Source: Owenweeksia hongkongensis DSM 17368 | GTDB lineage: Bacteria; Bacteroidota; Bacteroidia; Flavobacteriales; Schleiferiaceae | NCBI GenBank assembly: GCA_945865885.1 | Contig: CAMBEZ010000002.1 | Span: 62,001 to 126,000 of the forward strand | Direction: 5' to 3' | DNA length: 64,000 nucleotides | Shown here: positions 43,512 through 51,734 of the stretch, piece by piece | Numbering within the stretch: position 1 is the stretch's first letter | Layout: each line of letters starts with the position of its first letter | Position numbers and translations under genes: made by a program | The notes under the pieces: generated by a model | Database searches by the model: none | What the model was told of the DNA's origin: nothing | What the model saw: only the letters and a program-made list of their open reading frames with translations

Positions 43512-45344
43512 TCAACGAATTTGAGCACTATTTTGGAAAACGGCCTCGCGCAACTCGTCGGTGGTAAACGGCAGGCCTTGAACTTTATTCACACCGCGCG
43601 CGTCCACTAAGGTTTCCGACCGAATCAACTGCAGCAGCTGGCCGCTGTTGAGTTCTGCCACCAATACCCGACCAAATGCGCGCAGCAAGGGACCCAAATC
43701 TTCGGGCAGAGGAAAAACGTGCCTTAGGTGCAGGTGCGCTACGGAGACGCCTTCGGACCGCAAAGATTCGGTGGCCGCCTTCAAACTGCCGTAGGTTCCG
43801 CCCCACCCCACCAACAAAATTTCGCCTTCGGTAGCTCCGCATTCGCAAGCCGACGGTTCGTAGTAGCGTCTGACGCGGTTCACTTTGTGCGCACGGGCAG
43901 CCACTTGGGCGGCGTGGTCTTGGGGTGCGTAGGAAATATTCCCGGAATCGGGCTCTTTTCCCAATCCCCCAATGCGGTGGGCCAGGCCCACCTGTCCGGG
44001 AACCGCCCAGGGGCGAACACCGTTGGCGTCTCGCCGGTAGGGAGCAAAGGGGTTGCCGTCTGCGGGAGGGCCGTCCGGGCGCGAGGTGGTAATTTCCGGT
44101 AAATCCGCCGCGGAAGGAAATTTCCAGGCTTCGGCACTGTTGGCCACAAATCCGTCCGACAACAACAAGACGGGGGTCATGCATTCCACCGCAATGCGTG
44201 CAGCCAAATAGGCTGTATCGAAGGCATCGGTAGCGGACCGGGCGGCCAAAACCGGCATGGGGGCTTCGCCGTGGCGGCCGTACAGGGCCTGCATCAGGTC
44301 CGATTGCTCGGTTTTGGTGGGCAAACCGGTGGACGGTCCGCCGCGCTGAATGTTGACGACCACCAAGGGAAGTTCCAACGCCACGGCCAATCCCATGGCC
44401 TCCGCTTTTAAGCTGATTCCCGGGCCGCTGGAGGCCGTGACGGCCAAGGAGCCGCCGTACGCGGCACCGATGGCCGCAACGGCCGCCGCAATTTCGTCCT
44501 CCGCCTGAAACACAATCCGATCGGCCCGACGGTGGCGAACCAATTCGTGCAAAATATCGCTCGCCGGCGTGATGGGGTAACCGCCAAAAAAGAAGGGCAA
44601 ATTGGCTTTTTCCGCAGCCGCCAAGAGGCCCAAGGCTAAGGCTTGGTTGCCCACCAAGGTGCGGTACTGCCCGGGCGCTGGCTTGGCCTTGGCCACCGGT
44701 GCGGCAGCAGACACTTCCAACGTTTCTCCCAAAGCGTGACCCACTTCAAAAACCAAAAGATTCGCCGCCAGAAGTGCCTCCGACTTGGCAAACTTGCGCC
44801 GGATAAACGATTTGAACTGTTCCTGCGGAAACTGATACATCCAGCTGAGCAAGCCCAAAACAAAGAAATTCTTGGTGCGGTCCCGTTCTTTGGTGCTCAA
44901 AGAAGATTCCACCAGCGCAGCACTCACTTGCTTGCGCACGTCCACCGCAACCGTCCGGTACTTGGCGCGCACGGCCTCCAACGGATCCTCGCCAGGAGCG
45001 TAGCCCGCCAGGGCCGCATTTCTGCCGTCAAAACCGCTGGAGTTGGCCAGAACCAATCCCTCCGGTTTTAGCGCATTTTGGTACTTCTTGTAAGCCGCCG
45101 CGTTCATCACCACCAACACGTCTGCCTGGTCCCCGGGCGTGTGCACGGAATCCCCGCCAAACTGGAGCTTAAATCCAGAAACTCCGCTGAGGGACCCTTG
45201 TGGGGCTCTGATTTCCGCGGGGAAGTCGCTGAAGGTGCGCACCGCATGTCCTTCGTGCGCTGCCTCCTGTGCGAAGGCATTGCCCATCAGCTGAATACCG
45301 TCGCCGGAATCCCCTGCAAAAAGTACGACCACCTCAGATTTCAT
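43512..45344 (-). CDS. korA: 2-oxoacid:ferredoxin oxidoreductase, fused gamma-alpha subunit
   Basis: 610 residues. The N-terminal third is the gamma domain (VVLFAGDSGDGIQLMGNAFA, about 1-195); the rest is the alpha domain, starting FFFGGYPITPASDILHEL (about 255) with GPGISLKAEAMGLAVALELPL and NIQRGGPSTGLPTKTEQSD. The C-terminal portion has HLRHVFPLPEDL and VLVAELNSGQL. Gamma-alpha fusion is standard in this phylum. It is followed at once by korB and preceded by nfu and mrp, so the operon mrp-nfu-korA-korB joins Fe-S cluster delivery with a cluster-containing enzyme. Confidence 0.95.
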   Translation of the reverse strand: MKSEVVVLFAGDSGDGIQLMGNAFAQEAAHEGHAVRTFSDFPAEIRAPQGSLSGVSGFKLQFGGDSVHTPGDQADVLVVMNAAAYKKYQNALKPEGLVLANSSGFDGRNAALAGYAPGEDPLEAVRAKYRTVAVDVRKQVSAALVESSLSTKERDRTKNFFVLGLLSWMYQFPQEQFKSFIRRKFAKSEALLAANLLVFEVGHALGETLEVSAAAPVAKAKPAPGQYRTLVGNQALALGLLAAAEKANLPFFFGGYPITPASDILHELVRHRRADRIVFQAEDEIAAAVAAIGAAYGGSLAVTASSGPGISLKAEAMGLAVALELPLVVVNIQRGGPSTGLPTKTEQSDLMQALYGRHGEAPMPVLAARSATDAFDTAYLAARIAVECMTPVLLLSDGFVANSAEAWKFPSAADLPEITTSRPDGPPADGNPFAPYRRDANGVRPWAVPGQVGLAHRIGGLGKEPDSGNISYAPQDHAAQVAARAHKVNRVRRYYEPSACECGATEGEILLVGWGGTYGSLKAATESLRSEGVSVAHLHLRHVFPLPEDLGPLLRAFGRVLVAELNSGQLLQLIRSETLVDARGVNKVQGLPFTTDELREAVFQNSAQIR

Positions 45345-45353
45345 GTCTCGATG

Positions 45354-45605
45354 CTACAAAGTTTTCTCGTCGATGTTCACCACAGACTGAATTTCCGGTG
45401 CGAATTTCTTAACGGTCATCTCCACCCCAGAGCGCAGGGTCATACGGTTGACGGTGCAGCCCTTGCAGGCCCCCACAAAACGGATGGAAACAACGCCGTT
45501 CTCAATGGACTCCAACGCCACATCGCCCCCATCGTTCACCAAAAAGGGACGAATTTCGTCCAGGGCCTGAAGGACGCGCTCCTGCAGCGAAAGCGTGGTT
45601 TCCAT
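45354..45605 (-). CDS. NifU C-terminal domain (Nfu) iron-sulfur scaffold
   Basis: 83 residues from METTLSLQER; a frame extension upstream overlaps mrp and is dropped. It consists of one Nfu domain with RPFLVNDGGDVALESI and the cluster-binding CKGC pair (C47/C50) in VGACKGCTVNRMTL. Nfu proteins carry and transfer [4Fe-4S] clusters in the cytosol. It lies 11 bp after mrp, another cluster carrier, and 9 bp before korA. Confidence 0.93.
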   Translation of the reverse strand: METTLSLQERVLQALDEIRPFLVNDGGDVALESIENGVVSIRFVGACKGCTVNRMTLRSGVEMTVKKFAPEIQSVVNIDEKTL

Positions 45606-45616
45606 GTGCTGCTTCA

Positions 45617-46753
45617 CTAATTTTTGCGAATGCTGGGCGAGCAACCGGCCATGGTGGTGATGCGCACGGCTTCCGTAGGCGGAAGATTTTCAACGCGGTG
45701 CGCCAGTGAATCGACGGTCTCCCGCGCGATGCGCATGAAGGCTTCGCGCGCCGGACCTTCGGTCTGCAGCACGGCCGGGCGGCCAACGTCGCCGGCCTCG
45801 CGGATGCTCTGCACCAACGGAATCTCCCCCAAAAACGGCACCTGAACCTCGTCGGCCAGACGCCGAACGCCGCCCTGCCCAAACAGATAGTACTTGTTGT
45901 TGGGCAGCTCCGCCGGCGTGAAGTACGCCATGTTCTCCACCAAGCCCAACACCGGAACGCCAATGGATTCCATCCGGAACATGCCGACCCCCTTGCGGGC
46001 GTCGGCCAAAGCCACCGCCTGCGGCGTGCTCACCACCACCGCGCCGGAAACCGGCACCGCCTGCACCACGCTCAAGTGGATGTCGCCCGTTCCCGGAGGC
46101 AAATCCAACAACAGGAAATCCAGTTCGCCCCAGTACGTATCCTTGATCATCTGGGTCAAGGCCTTGGTGGCCATGGGGCCGCGCCAAACCACCGCTTGAT
46201 CTGTACCCGCAAAAAATCCGATGCTCATCAGCTTCACGCCGTGCGTGAACACTGGTTCCATCATGCGCTTTCCATCTACCTCAATGCTGCCGGGCTTCTC
46301 GTTCACCGCATCCAGCATCAACGGTAGGGACGGACCGTAAATATCTGCGTCCACCACGCCCACGGAAAAACCCATTTCGGCCAGAGCCACCGCCAAATTG
46401 GCCGTCACAGTGCTCTTGCCCACGCCACCCTTGCCGGAGGCAACGGCCACAATGTGCTGTATACCGGGAATGGCCTCGCCGCGAATGCGCTGCGCTTCCG
46501 TCTCCGCCGGAGCTTCCACCGTCAAGTTCACCTTGATCTTGGCCTTGGGATGCACGTGCGTGTGGATGGCCGTGAGGATCTCCACTTCCAGCTTCTTTTT
46601 CAGGTGCAGCGCAGCGCGATCTGCAACGGCGTCCACCACTACTTCGTCCCCAAAAATCTGTAGGTTCCGGACGTGTCCGGCGTCCACTATATTCGATTGA
46701 CCGCTGGCCGTTTTCACGGTCTTCAGCGCGTCCAAAATGGCCTGTTTGTCCAT
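45617..46753 (-). CDS. apbC: Mrp/NBP35-type Fe-S carrier ATPase
   Basis: 378 residues from MDKQAILDAL. An N-terminal DUF59/MIP18-like domain (about 1-90) precedes the deviant P-loop ATPase domain: VASGKGGVGKSTVTANLA at about 105-120, VDADIYGPSLP, and LLDLPPGTGDIHLSVVQ. ApbC/Mrp proteins bind and transfer [4Fe-4S] clusters to target enzymes. A perfect TACCTTTG box lies 17 bp upstream. It leads the operon with nfu and korAB. Confidence 0.94.
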   Translation of the reverse strand: MDKQAILDALKTVKTASGQSNIVDAGHVRNLQIFGDEVVVDAVADRAALHLKKKLEVEILTAIHTHVHPKAKIKVNLTVEAPAETEAQRIRGEAIPGIQHIVAVASGKGGVGKSTVTANLAVALAEMGFSVGVVDADIYGPSLPLMLDAVNEKPGSIEVDGKRMMEPVFTHGVKLMSIGFFAGTDQAVVWRGPMATKALTQMIKDTYWGELDFLLLDLPPGTGDIHLSVVQAVPVSGAVVVSTPQAVALADARKGVGMFRMESIGVPVLGLVENMAYFTPAELPNNKYYLFGQGGVRRLADEVQVPFLGEIPLVQSIREAGDVGRPAVLQTEGPAREAFMRIARETVDSLAHRVENLPPTEAVRITTMAGCSPSIRKN

Positions 46754-46770
46754 GGGTCGTCTAGTTGCTG

Positions 46771-46778
46771 CAAAGGTA
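46771..46778 (-). promoter_or_regulatory. -7 promoter box (TACCTTTG) for mrp-nfu-korAB
   Basis: TACCTTTG on the minus strand, 17 bp before the ATG. The box and the next six bases are identical to those of gcvH. Confidence 0.6.
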
Positions 46779-46837
46779 CATCGCAAAGGCGCCCGATGGG
46801 CTAACCCGCCCCCCCGGTAGGAAACAGCCGGAATGCC

Positions 46838-47872
46838 CTACTTATTTGCCAACTGGCCGCACGCCGCGTCAATATCCTTGCCGCGAGACCGACGAACCTT
46901 GGCCACAATACCTGCCGCGGCCAGCGCCGTTTGGTAGGCCTCCAGAGCCGCGGGATCTGCTTGCAGAAAACGGGGGTCGCCAATGGCATTGTATTCAATC
47001 AAGTTCACCTTGCAGGGCACTTTTTTGCACACCTTCACCAGCGCGGCAATGTCTTCCGGACCGTCGTTGATGCCCTTCCACACCACGTATTCAAACGTGA
47101 TCCGTCGTTTCGTAAGACGGTACCAATGCTGCACGGCCGCCACCACCTCTTCAACGGGAGACACCTCGTTGATGGGCATCATGGAGGAACGCACTTCGTT
47201 CCGGGCGCTGTGCAAACTGACCGCAAGGTTGAATTTCACCCCTTCGTCCGCCATTTTCACAATCATTTTGGGCAACCCGACGGTGCTCAACGTGATGCGC
47301 TTGGGAGACAAGCCCAAACCGTCCGGCGCCGTGATGCGCTCAATGGCCGACAGCACATTGGGGTAGTTCAGCAGGGGTTCGCCCATCCCCATGAAGACGA
47401 TGTTGGTCAGGGGTCGGCCAAATTCCTCCAGCCCTTGGCGGTGGATGGTCACCACCTGATCAAAGATTTCGTGCGGTTCCAAGTTGCGCATGCGCTTGAG
47501 CTTGGCCGTGGCGCAAAACGCACAGTTCAAACTGCACCCCACCTGGCTGCTGACGCAGGCCGTAATGCGTTTTTCGGTGGGAATCAACACACTTTCCACC
47601 ACCAATCCGTCGTGCAGCTGCACCGCGTTTTTGAGGGTGCCGTCCGCACTGCGTTGAACGGTGGCCAAAGACTGCTGCGGAAAGGAAAAATCCACTTCCA
47701 ACCGTGCGCGCAAGGCCTTGGGGAGGTTGGACATGGCCTCAAAGCTGGACGCCTGCTTGGTCCAGAGCCAGTCGTACACTTGGTCGCCGCGAAACACCGC
47801 TTCGCCCGCTTCCTTCATCCACGTCCGCAGGTCTTCCCGGGACAAGGAACGTATGTCTTTGCCAGCGGTCAT
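46838..47872 (-). CDS. rlmN: Dual-specificity RNA methyltransferase RlmN
   Basis: 344 residues from the ATG at 47872, which overlaps the TGA of the upstream gene (TGATG). The open frame continues about 98 codons upstream inside that gene and is rejected. The radical-SAM motif is C113-x3-C117-x2-C120 (GCSLNCAFC), followed by FMGMGEPLLNYPNV and SLHSARNEVRSSMMPINE. The methyl-carrying cysteine is C338 near the C-terminus (DAACGQLANK). RlmN methylates A2503 of 23S rRNA and A37 of some tRNAs. Length and motifs are typical. Confidence 0.95.
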   Translation of the reverse strand: MTAGKDIRSLSREDLRTWMKEAGEAVFRGDQVYDWLWTKQASSFEAMSNLPKALRARLEVDFSFPQQSLATVQRSADGTLKNAVQLHDGLVVESVLIPTEKRITACVSSQVGCSLNCAFCATAKLKRMRNLEPHEIFDQVVTIHRQGLEEFGRPLTNIVFMGMGEPLLNYPNVLSAIERITAPDGLGLSPKRITLSTVGLPKMIVKMADEGVKFNLAVSLHSARNEVRSSMMPINEVSPVEEVVAAVQHWYRLTKRRITFEYVVWKGINDGPEDIAALVKVCKKVPCKVNLIEYNAIGDPRFLQADPAALEAYQTALAAAGIVAKVRRSRGKDIDAACGQLANK

Positions 47873-49521
47873 CAACGGTTGGATTCTTTTGATTCCGAAC
47901 CGCTGGACGGAGCCGCCGCTGCGCCCGGCAGCATTCGGCTGTTGAATTCGCCAAAGACCACGCGGTTGCCCTGGAAGGAAAAGAGCACGGCATCCCCTTG
48001 GGTTCCGTTGAAGCTCCGCGAATAACGCGGCATGGGACGGAAGCGTCCTTTGCGATTGATCTGGAGGACGTGGTAGTGCAGTTCCCCGGCGGCGGTCAAT
48101 TCCGCAGCAACCAATTGCCCCGCAAAGGCGTTGGTCATGATGCGCATGGGGCGGTTGGTGGCCCATCGGGCCTCGTTCTTGCGGGCGTCGTTGTAGACCA
48201 ACACCAAGTCCGAATCCCGCACGGTCCAGACCAACCCTGAGTACCGACCGTTATCGTTGCGCGTCACCTGTTGCTTGGGCACCAGCGCCATGTACTCCAC
48301 TTTGCCGTCTGGGGAGATGCTCAACACCACCACGTCCAGGTAGGAGTAGATGTAGTCTGTGCGCACCACCTGACCGCGGGAGTTGGTGATTTGCTGAACG
48401 GTGAAGTAGAATACCTCCGCCACCACGTACGAGCCGCCGTCGGCTCTGCGGATGAAATCCCGAAATTGAAAATCTGCTTGAACCGGCCGTTTGCCCCGAC
48501 CGCGCAAACCAATGGACATGCCGCGCTTCAACTCCTCGCTGAACGGTTCCAACGAGGTGGTGATGGGCTCCAAGGTTTCCGGATTCAACGTAAAGTAGAA
48601 CGCTCCCGTGGTGGTGCCGTAGCGCCGGTCCGAATAGAACCCGCAAACGTCCAGAACATTGGGATTTCGGTCTGTTTGCAAGCCCACGCCGCTCACCACA
48701 AAGACGTCTTTCAACCCCAAGTCAACCTCCTCTGCCTCTACCCGCTTTCCTTGGAACCGGTACAGCAAGTAATCCCGATTGGCGCCGCCAAAGGTCCAGC
48801 GTTCGCCCTCGCGCACGTCCGGGTTCTTGTACCCCACCAAGTAAAAATCACCCGAATTGGTGAGGGCCTTGCCCGTCACGGTGAAAAAAGCATTGCGGCG
48901 TTGCAGCCCAAAACGGGTGCGCCATTGTTCTTCCAAATCGCGGTTGTACACCACCACCTGCACCTCTGCTTCGCGGTTCACAATCTGCTTGGCGGGCTCC
49001 GAATAAACCCCAAACAGGTTGGAGTCCCGGCTCCACACCACGTCCACGTTGGCTTCCGCCAAAGCGCGGGAATCCAACTTGTCCAACGGAACCACTGCAC
49101 CTGGGTCGCCCGTGGAATCCACTTTGACCAACAACAGCGTGCGTGCCCGATCTTCAGCCGAATACGCCTGATAAAACAAGTAAAATTCACCCCGCACCAC
49201 GTGAACCGTGGTCAACCGAGCCATTCGGCCTTCGTAGCGAAAGCCCTCCACTTCCGTCTGCCATTCCTGCAATCCGGTGCCGCGTCGGTACTTCGCCACC
49301 AAAACGCGATCCGGCTTGGCCAAAATCGCGCGCGTTCCCACCGTATAGTAGTGACCGCGGTCCGTGCCCACAATGCCTTGCACGCGCAACTGATTCAAGC
49401 GGTAGGCCGGTCCCCACTGGACGTACGACGGTGCCGAAGCGGATTTATTTTGGCCCGATAATTGAAGCGACAACAAAACCAGGAAGGCCGCTAAGCAGCG
49501 GTGCAATACATTTGTTTTCAT
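47872..49521 (-). CDS. Exported protein of unknown function, coupled to rlmN
   Basis: 549 residues from MKTNVLHRCL. A signal peptide ends SLQLSGQ. The rest is rich in beta strands with repeated patterns of the kind YYTVGTRAILAKPDRV, FYLVGYKNPDVR and DLVLVYNDARKNE, suggesting a beta-propeller-like fold. No catalytic motif or membrane helix is seen. Similar proteins exist in Flavobacteriia but I know no function. It ends in a Ser/Glu-rich tail. Its stop overlaps the rlmN start, and a TACCTTCG box lies 17 bp upstream, so it is the promoter-proximal gene of the pair. Confidence 0.75.
   Translation of the reverse strand: MKTNVLHRCLAAFLVLLSLQLSGQNKSASAPSYVQWGPAYRLNQLRVQGIVGTDRGHYYTVGTRAILAKPDRVLVAKYRRGTGLQEWQTEVEGFRYEGRMARLTTVHVVRGEFYLFYQAYSAEDRARTLLLVKVDSTGDPGAVVPLDKLDSRALAEANVDVVWSRDSNLFGVYSEPAKQIVNREAEVQVVVYNRDLEEQWRTRFGLQRRNAFFTVTGKALTNSGDFYLVGYKNPDVREGERWTFGGANRDYLLYRFQGKRVEAEEVDLGLKDVFVVSGVGLQTDRNPNVLDVCGFYSDRRYGTTTGAFYFTLNPETLEPITTSLEPFSEELKRGMSIGLRGRGKRPVQADFQFRDFIRRADGGSYVVAEVFYFTVQQITNSRGQVVRTDYIYSYLDVVVLSISPDGKVEYMALVPKQQVTRNDNGRYSGLVWTVRDSDLVLVYNDARKNEARWATNRPMRIMTNAFAGQLVAAELTAAGELHYHVLQINRKGRFRPMPRYSRSFNGTQGDAVLFSFQGNRVVFGEFNSRMLPGAAAAPSSGSESKESNR
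49507..49514 (+). promoter_or_regulatory. -7 box (TACATTTG) for the plus-strand gene at 49546
   Basis: TACATTTG is a perfect TAnnTTTG match on the plus strand, 31 bp before the ATG, and lies inside the first codons of the divergent minus-strand gene. Confidence 0.45.
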
Positions 49522-49538
49522 GGTGCTAAATTCAAGAA

Positions 49539-49546
49539 CGAAGGTA
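49539..49546 (-). promoter_or_regulatory. -7 box (TACCTTCG) for the minus-strand gene at 49521
   Basis: TACCTTCG on the minus strand, 17 bp before the ATG at 49521. Its last base is the A of the plus-strand ATG at 49546, so the two transcription starts overlap. Confidence 0.45.
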
Positions 49547-50352
49547 TGAAAGGAAGTGGGTTGGTCTGGGCTTGTTTTGCAGCCGCTGTGTTGAGTGCGT
49601 ACGAAGCCAATGGCCAAGTGATTCAAATGCAAAAACGGACGATTTCCCCGGCCGGACGGACGCCACAAACCGCGCAGCCCGAAACCCGAACCGCCGAACC
49701 CACCGAACCCAATCGGAAGTTGACCTATTTGGAAAAACTGGCGCAATCGCCCCAGCGCGACCGGTACCGATCCGGGCTAAAGATCCATCCAAGTGCTTGG
49801 GGCGTAGGCGCATACCCCCTATCGTACGAATACCGTGCCGGAAAAAAGTGGAGTTGGGAAGTGGGGCTTCAGGCCACTCATCGAAACTTTTGGCGGGAGA
49901 GCATTTGGCCGGCACACCCGGGCATCTCCTCATTGTCTGCTGAATACACGTGGAAATTAGGCGGCTTGGTGCAGGGAAAGTACTTTTTTCAAAAGCCGGC
50001 CTTCCAAAACGGTTGGTACCTGGGCGGACAAGCCCAGTATCGGCCGTACGCGGACAAAGTTCAATTTACGGAAACCAATACCGGCGGCGGCACGACGCTC
50101 CAAACCATCCGTCCGTTCCGAAACTACTTGGACGCGGGTTTGTTGGTGGGCTACCAGGTGCGGGCCGCAGAACGATGGGTCATGGACTTCTCCTTGGGTG
50201 CCGGCGTTCGCCGCACCTACCGAGCCGAAGGTCAGGAGCAGTTTAATGCGTTCAACGAGACCGTTGCGGTCTTGAATACTCCCGAGTGGTCTGCTTTACC
50301 GTATTTGCAAACGGGGGTGAAAATTGGGCTTTTGCTGCCGAAAAAACGCTGA
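49546..50352 (+). CDS. Exported beta-rich (outer-membrane-like) protein of unknown function
   Basis: 268 residues from MKGSGLVWAC; an earlier in-frame ATG lies inside the promoter region. After a signal peptide ending EANGQ there is a low-complexity linker rich in Thr, Pro and Glu (about 28-60) and then a beta-barrel-like region with alternating strands such as AYPLSYEYRAGKKWSWEVGLQ and WVMDFSLGAGVRRTY, and the ending TGVKIGLLLP. The pattern resembles outer-membrane proteins that report as DUF3575-like, but I do not claim the family. Directly after the TGA, the same frame continues past a second stop into a 21-bp repeat array (see 50383-50487). Confidence 0.72.
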   Translation: MKGSGLVWACFAAAVLSAYEANGQVIQMQKRTISPAGRTPQTAQPETRTAEPTEPNRKLTYLEKLAQSPQRDRYRSGLKIHPSAWGVGAYPLSYEYRAGKKWSWEVGLQATHRNFWRESIWPAHPGISSLSAEYTWKLGGLVQGKYFFQKPAFQNGWYLGGQAQYRPYADKVQFTETNTGGGTTLQTIRPFRNYLDAGLLVGYQVRAAERWVMDFSLGAGVRRTYRAEGQEQFNAFNETVAVLNTPEWSALPYLQTGVKIGLLLPKKR

Positions 50353-50382
50353 AAATAGGCTGAAAATGCCCTAAAACCGGTC

Positions 50383-50487
50383 GAGAAAGCAAACACAACA
50401 GCCGAGAAAGTAGTAATTAAGACCGACAAAGCAAGCACGTCGGCTGAGAAGGCAAACACCTCGGCTGAGAAGGCAAACACATCGGCC
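50383..50487 (+). repeat. Tandem array of five 21-bp units
   Basis: Five 21-bp units run head to tail (50383, 50404, 50425, 50446, 50467), followed by a partial sixth. The last two differ at two positions, while the second is the most diverged. In the plus-strand frame of the upstream gene the units read as the heptapeptide E-K-A-N-T-S-A. Two stop codons (TGA, TAG) separate the array from that gene. Confidence 0.85.
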
Positions 50488-50494
50488 GAAATAC

Positions 50495-50536
50495 AAACAC
50501 CCCGGTCGCCTCTGCGAGGCGACCGGGGTGTTTTTT
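50495..50536. terminator. Strong bidirectional terminator between convergent genes
   Basis: An 18-bp perfect stem around the loop TGC, with core arms CCCCGGTCGCCTC and GAGGCGACCGGGG, flanked by AAA and TTTTTT. It serves both the gene ending at 50352 (+) and queA (-), whose stop is at 50555. Confidence 0.92.
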
Positions 50537-50554
50537 GGCTGCGCTTTTCGTGAA

Positions 50555-51610
50555 CTAGATAAACAGAACGGCGTCACCGTAGCAAAGGAAACGGTAGCCT
50601 TCTTTCACGGCGGTATTGTAAACTTCCATCGTCAATTCGTGGCCCGCAAAAGCGCTGGTCAGCATCAGTAATGTGGACTGCGGCTCGTGAAAATTGGTCA
50701 AGAGGCTGTCCGCAACCTTGAACTCGTACGGCGGAAAAATAAACTTGTTGGTCCAACTGGAGGTAGCCTTGATGCCCCTTTCCGTGGTTGTAGAACTTTC
50801 CATGGCCCGTATGACGGTGGTGCCCACGGCGCAAATGCGCTTGCGGTTGGCTTTGGCCTTATTGACGGCGTCCGCAGTCTCTTGATAAATCCAAAACTGT
50901 TCCGAATCCATCTTGTGCTTGGACAGGTCCTCTACTTCTACGTTGCGGAAGGTGCCCAAACCAACGTGCATGGTCATTTTGGCTAGGTCTACGCCTTTGA
51001 TTTCCAGGCGCTTGAGCATGTTTTTGCTGAAGTGCAAAGAGGCGACGGGGGCGGCAACGGCCCCTTCTACTTCTGCAAAAATGCTTTGGTAGCGATCCTC
51101 GTCTTCAGGCTCCAACGGACGCTCAATGTACTTGGGGATGGGGGTTTCGCCCATTTCGCGCAATTTGATGCGGAACTCCTCGTAGGAACCGTCGTACAAG
51201 AAACGCAAGGTGCGGCCGCGGGAGGTGGTGTTGTCAATCACTTCCGCCACTAGGGAATCGTCGTCGCCAAAATACAGTTTGTTCCCAATGCGAATTTTGC
51301 GCGCTGGATCCACCAAAACGTCCCACAATCTGCTTTCGGAATTCAACTCACGAAGCAAGAAAACCTCAATGAGGGCACCGGTTTTTTCCTTATTGCCCCA
51401 CATGCGGGCCGGAAAAACTTTGGTGTTGTTCAAGACCAGGCAGTCGCCTTCGCTGAAGTAGTCCACGAGATCGCTGAAGAGGCGGTGCTCAATTTTCCCG
51501 GTGTCTTTGTGGACCACCATCAGGCGAGCGTCGTCTCGGAAGGATGCGGGGTGTTGCGCAATTAGCTCTTGCGGCAAATCGTAGTGGAAATGGGACAGCT
51601 TCATTTTCAT
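50555..51610 (-). CDS. queA: tRNA preQ1(34) S-adenosylmethionine ribosyltransferase-isomerase QueA
   Basis: 351 residues from [21 protein letters not shown], the usual QueA opening; an upstream frame extension of 50 codons is rejected. Motifs [47 protein letters not shown] and [16 protein letters not shown] are all present. QueA adds the ribosyl group of S-adenosylmethionine to preQ1 in tRNA and makes epoxyqueuosine, the substrate of QueG (23834-24814). A TACCTTCG box ends 4 nt before the ATG, so the mRNA is probably leaderless. Confidence 0.96.
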   Translation of the reverse strand: MKMKLSHFHYDLPQELIAQHPASFRDDARLMVVHKDTGKIEHRLFSDLVDYFSEGDCLVLNNTKVFPARMWGNKEKTGALIEVFLLRELNSESRLWDVLVDPARKIRIGNKLYFGDDDSLVAEVIDNTTSRGRTLRFLYDGSYEEFRIKLREMGETPIPKYIERPLEPEDEDRYQSIFAEVEGAVAAPVASLHFSKNMLKRLEIKGVDLAKMTMHVGLGTFRNVEVEDLSKHKMDSEQFWIYQETADAVNKAKANRKRICAVGTTVIRAMESSTTTERGIKATSSWTNKFIFPPYEFKVADSLLTNFHEPQSTLLMLTSAFAGHELTMEVYNTAVKEGYRFLCYGDAVLFI

Positions 51611-51614
51611 GCCG

Positions 51615-51622
51615 CGAAGGTA
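51615..51622 (-). promoter_or_regulatory. -7 promoter box (TACCTTCG), 4 nt before the queA ATG
   Basis: TACCTTCG on the minus strand followed by CGGC and the ATG. A TTG at 51644-51646, 21 bp further up, may be the -33 element. Confidence 0.6.
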
Positions 51623-51734
51623 CCATATTGAAGGGGGGCTTGTCAAGCGATTGCCCGCATTTCCCAAAATGAATTGAGTTCGACGCCCAAAACAACGGGC
51701 TTTTTCGTTTGCTACGTGGGTAGATTTGGAGGTG

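Noticed and set aside
46931-48025. 364-codon open frame on the plus strand opposite rlmN
   Set aside because: It is antisense to the rlmN catalytic region and has no domain or plausible promoter.
48271-49461. 396-codon open frame on the plus strand opposite the exported unknown gene
   Set aside because: The minus-strand frame has a signal peptide, a promoter and coupling to rlmN; the plus-strand frame has none of these.
50232-50480. 82-residue repetitive minus-strand frame (FAFSAEVFAFSADV pattern)
   Set aside because: It is the reverse reading of the 21-bp repeats and overlaps the 3' end of a plus-strand gene. It has no start signals.
50383-50487. CRISPR array
   Set aside because: The units are adjacent without spacers, so this is a simple tandem repeat.
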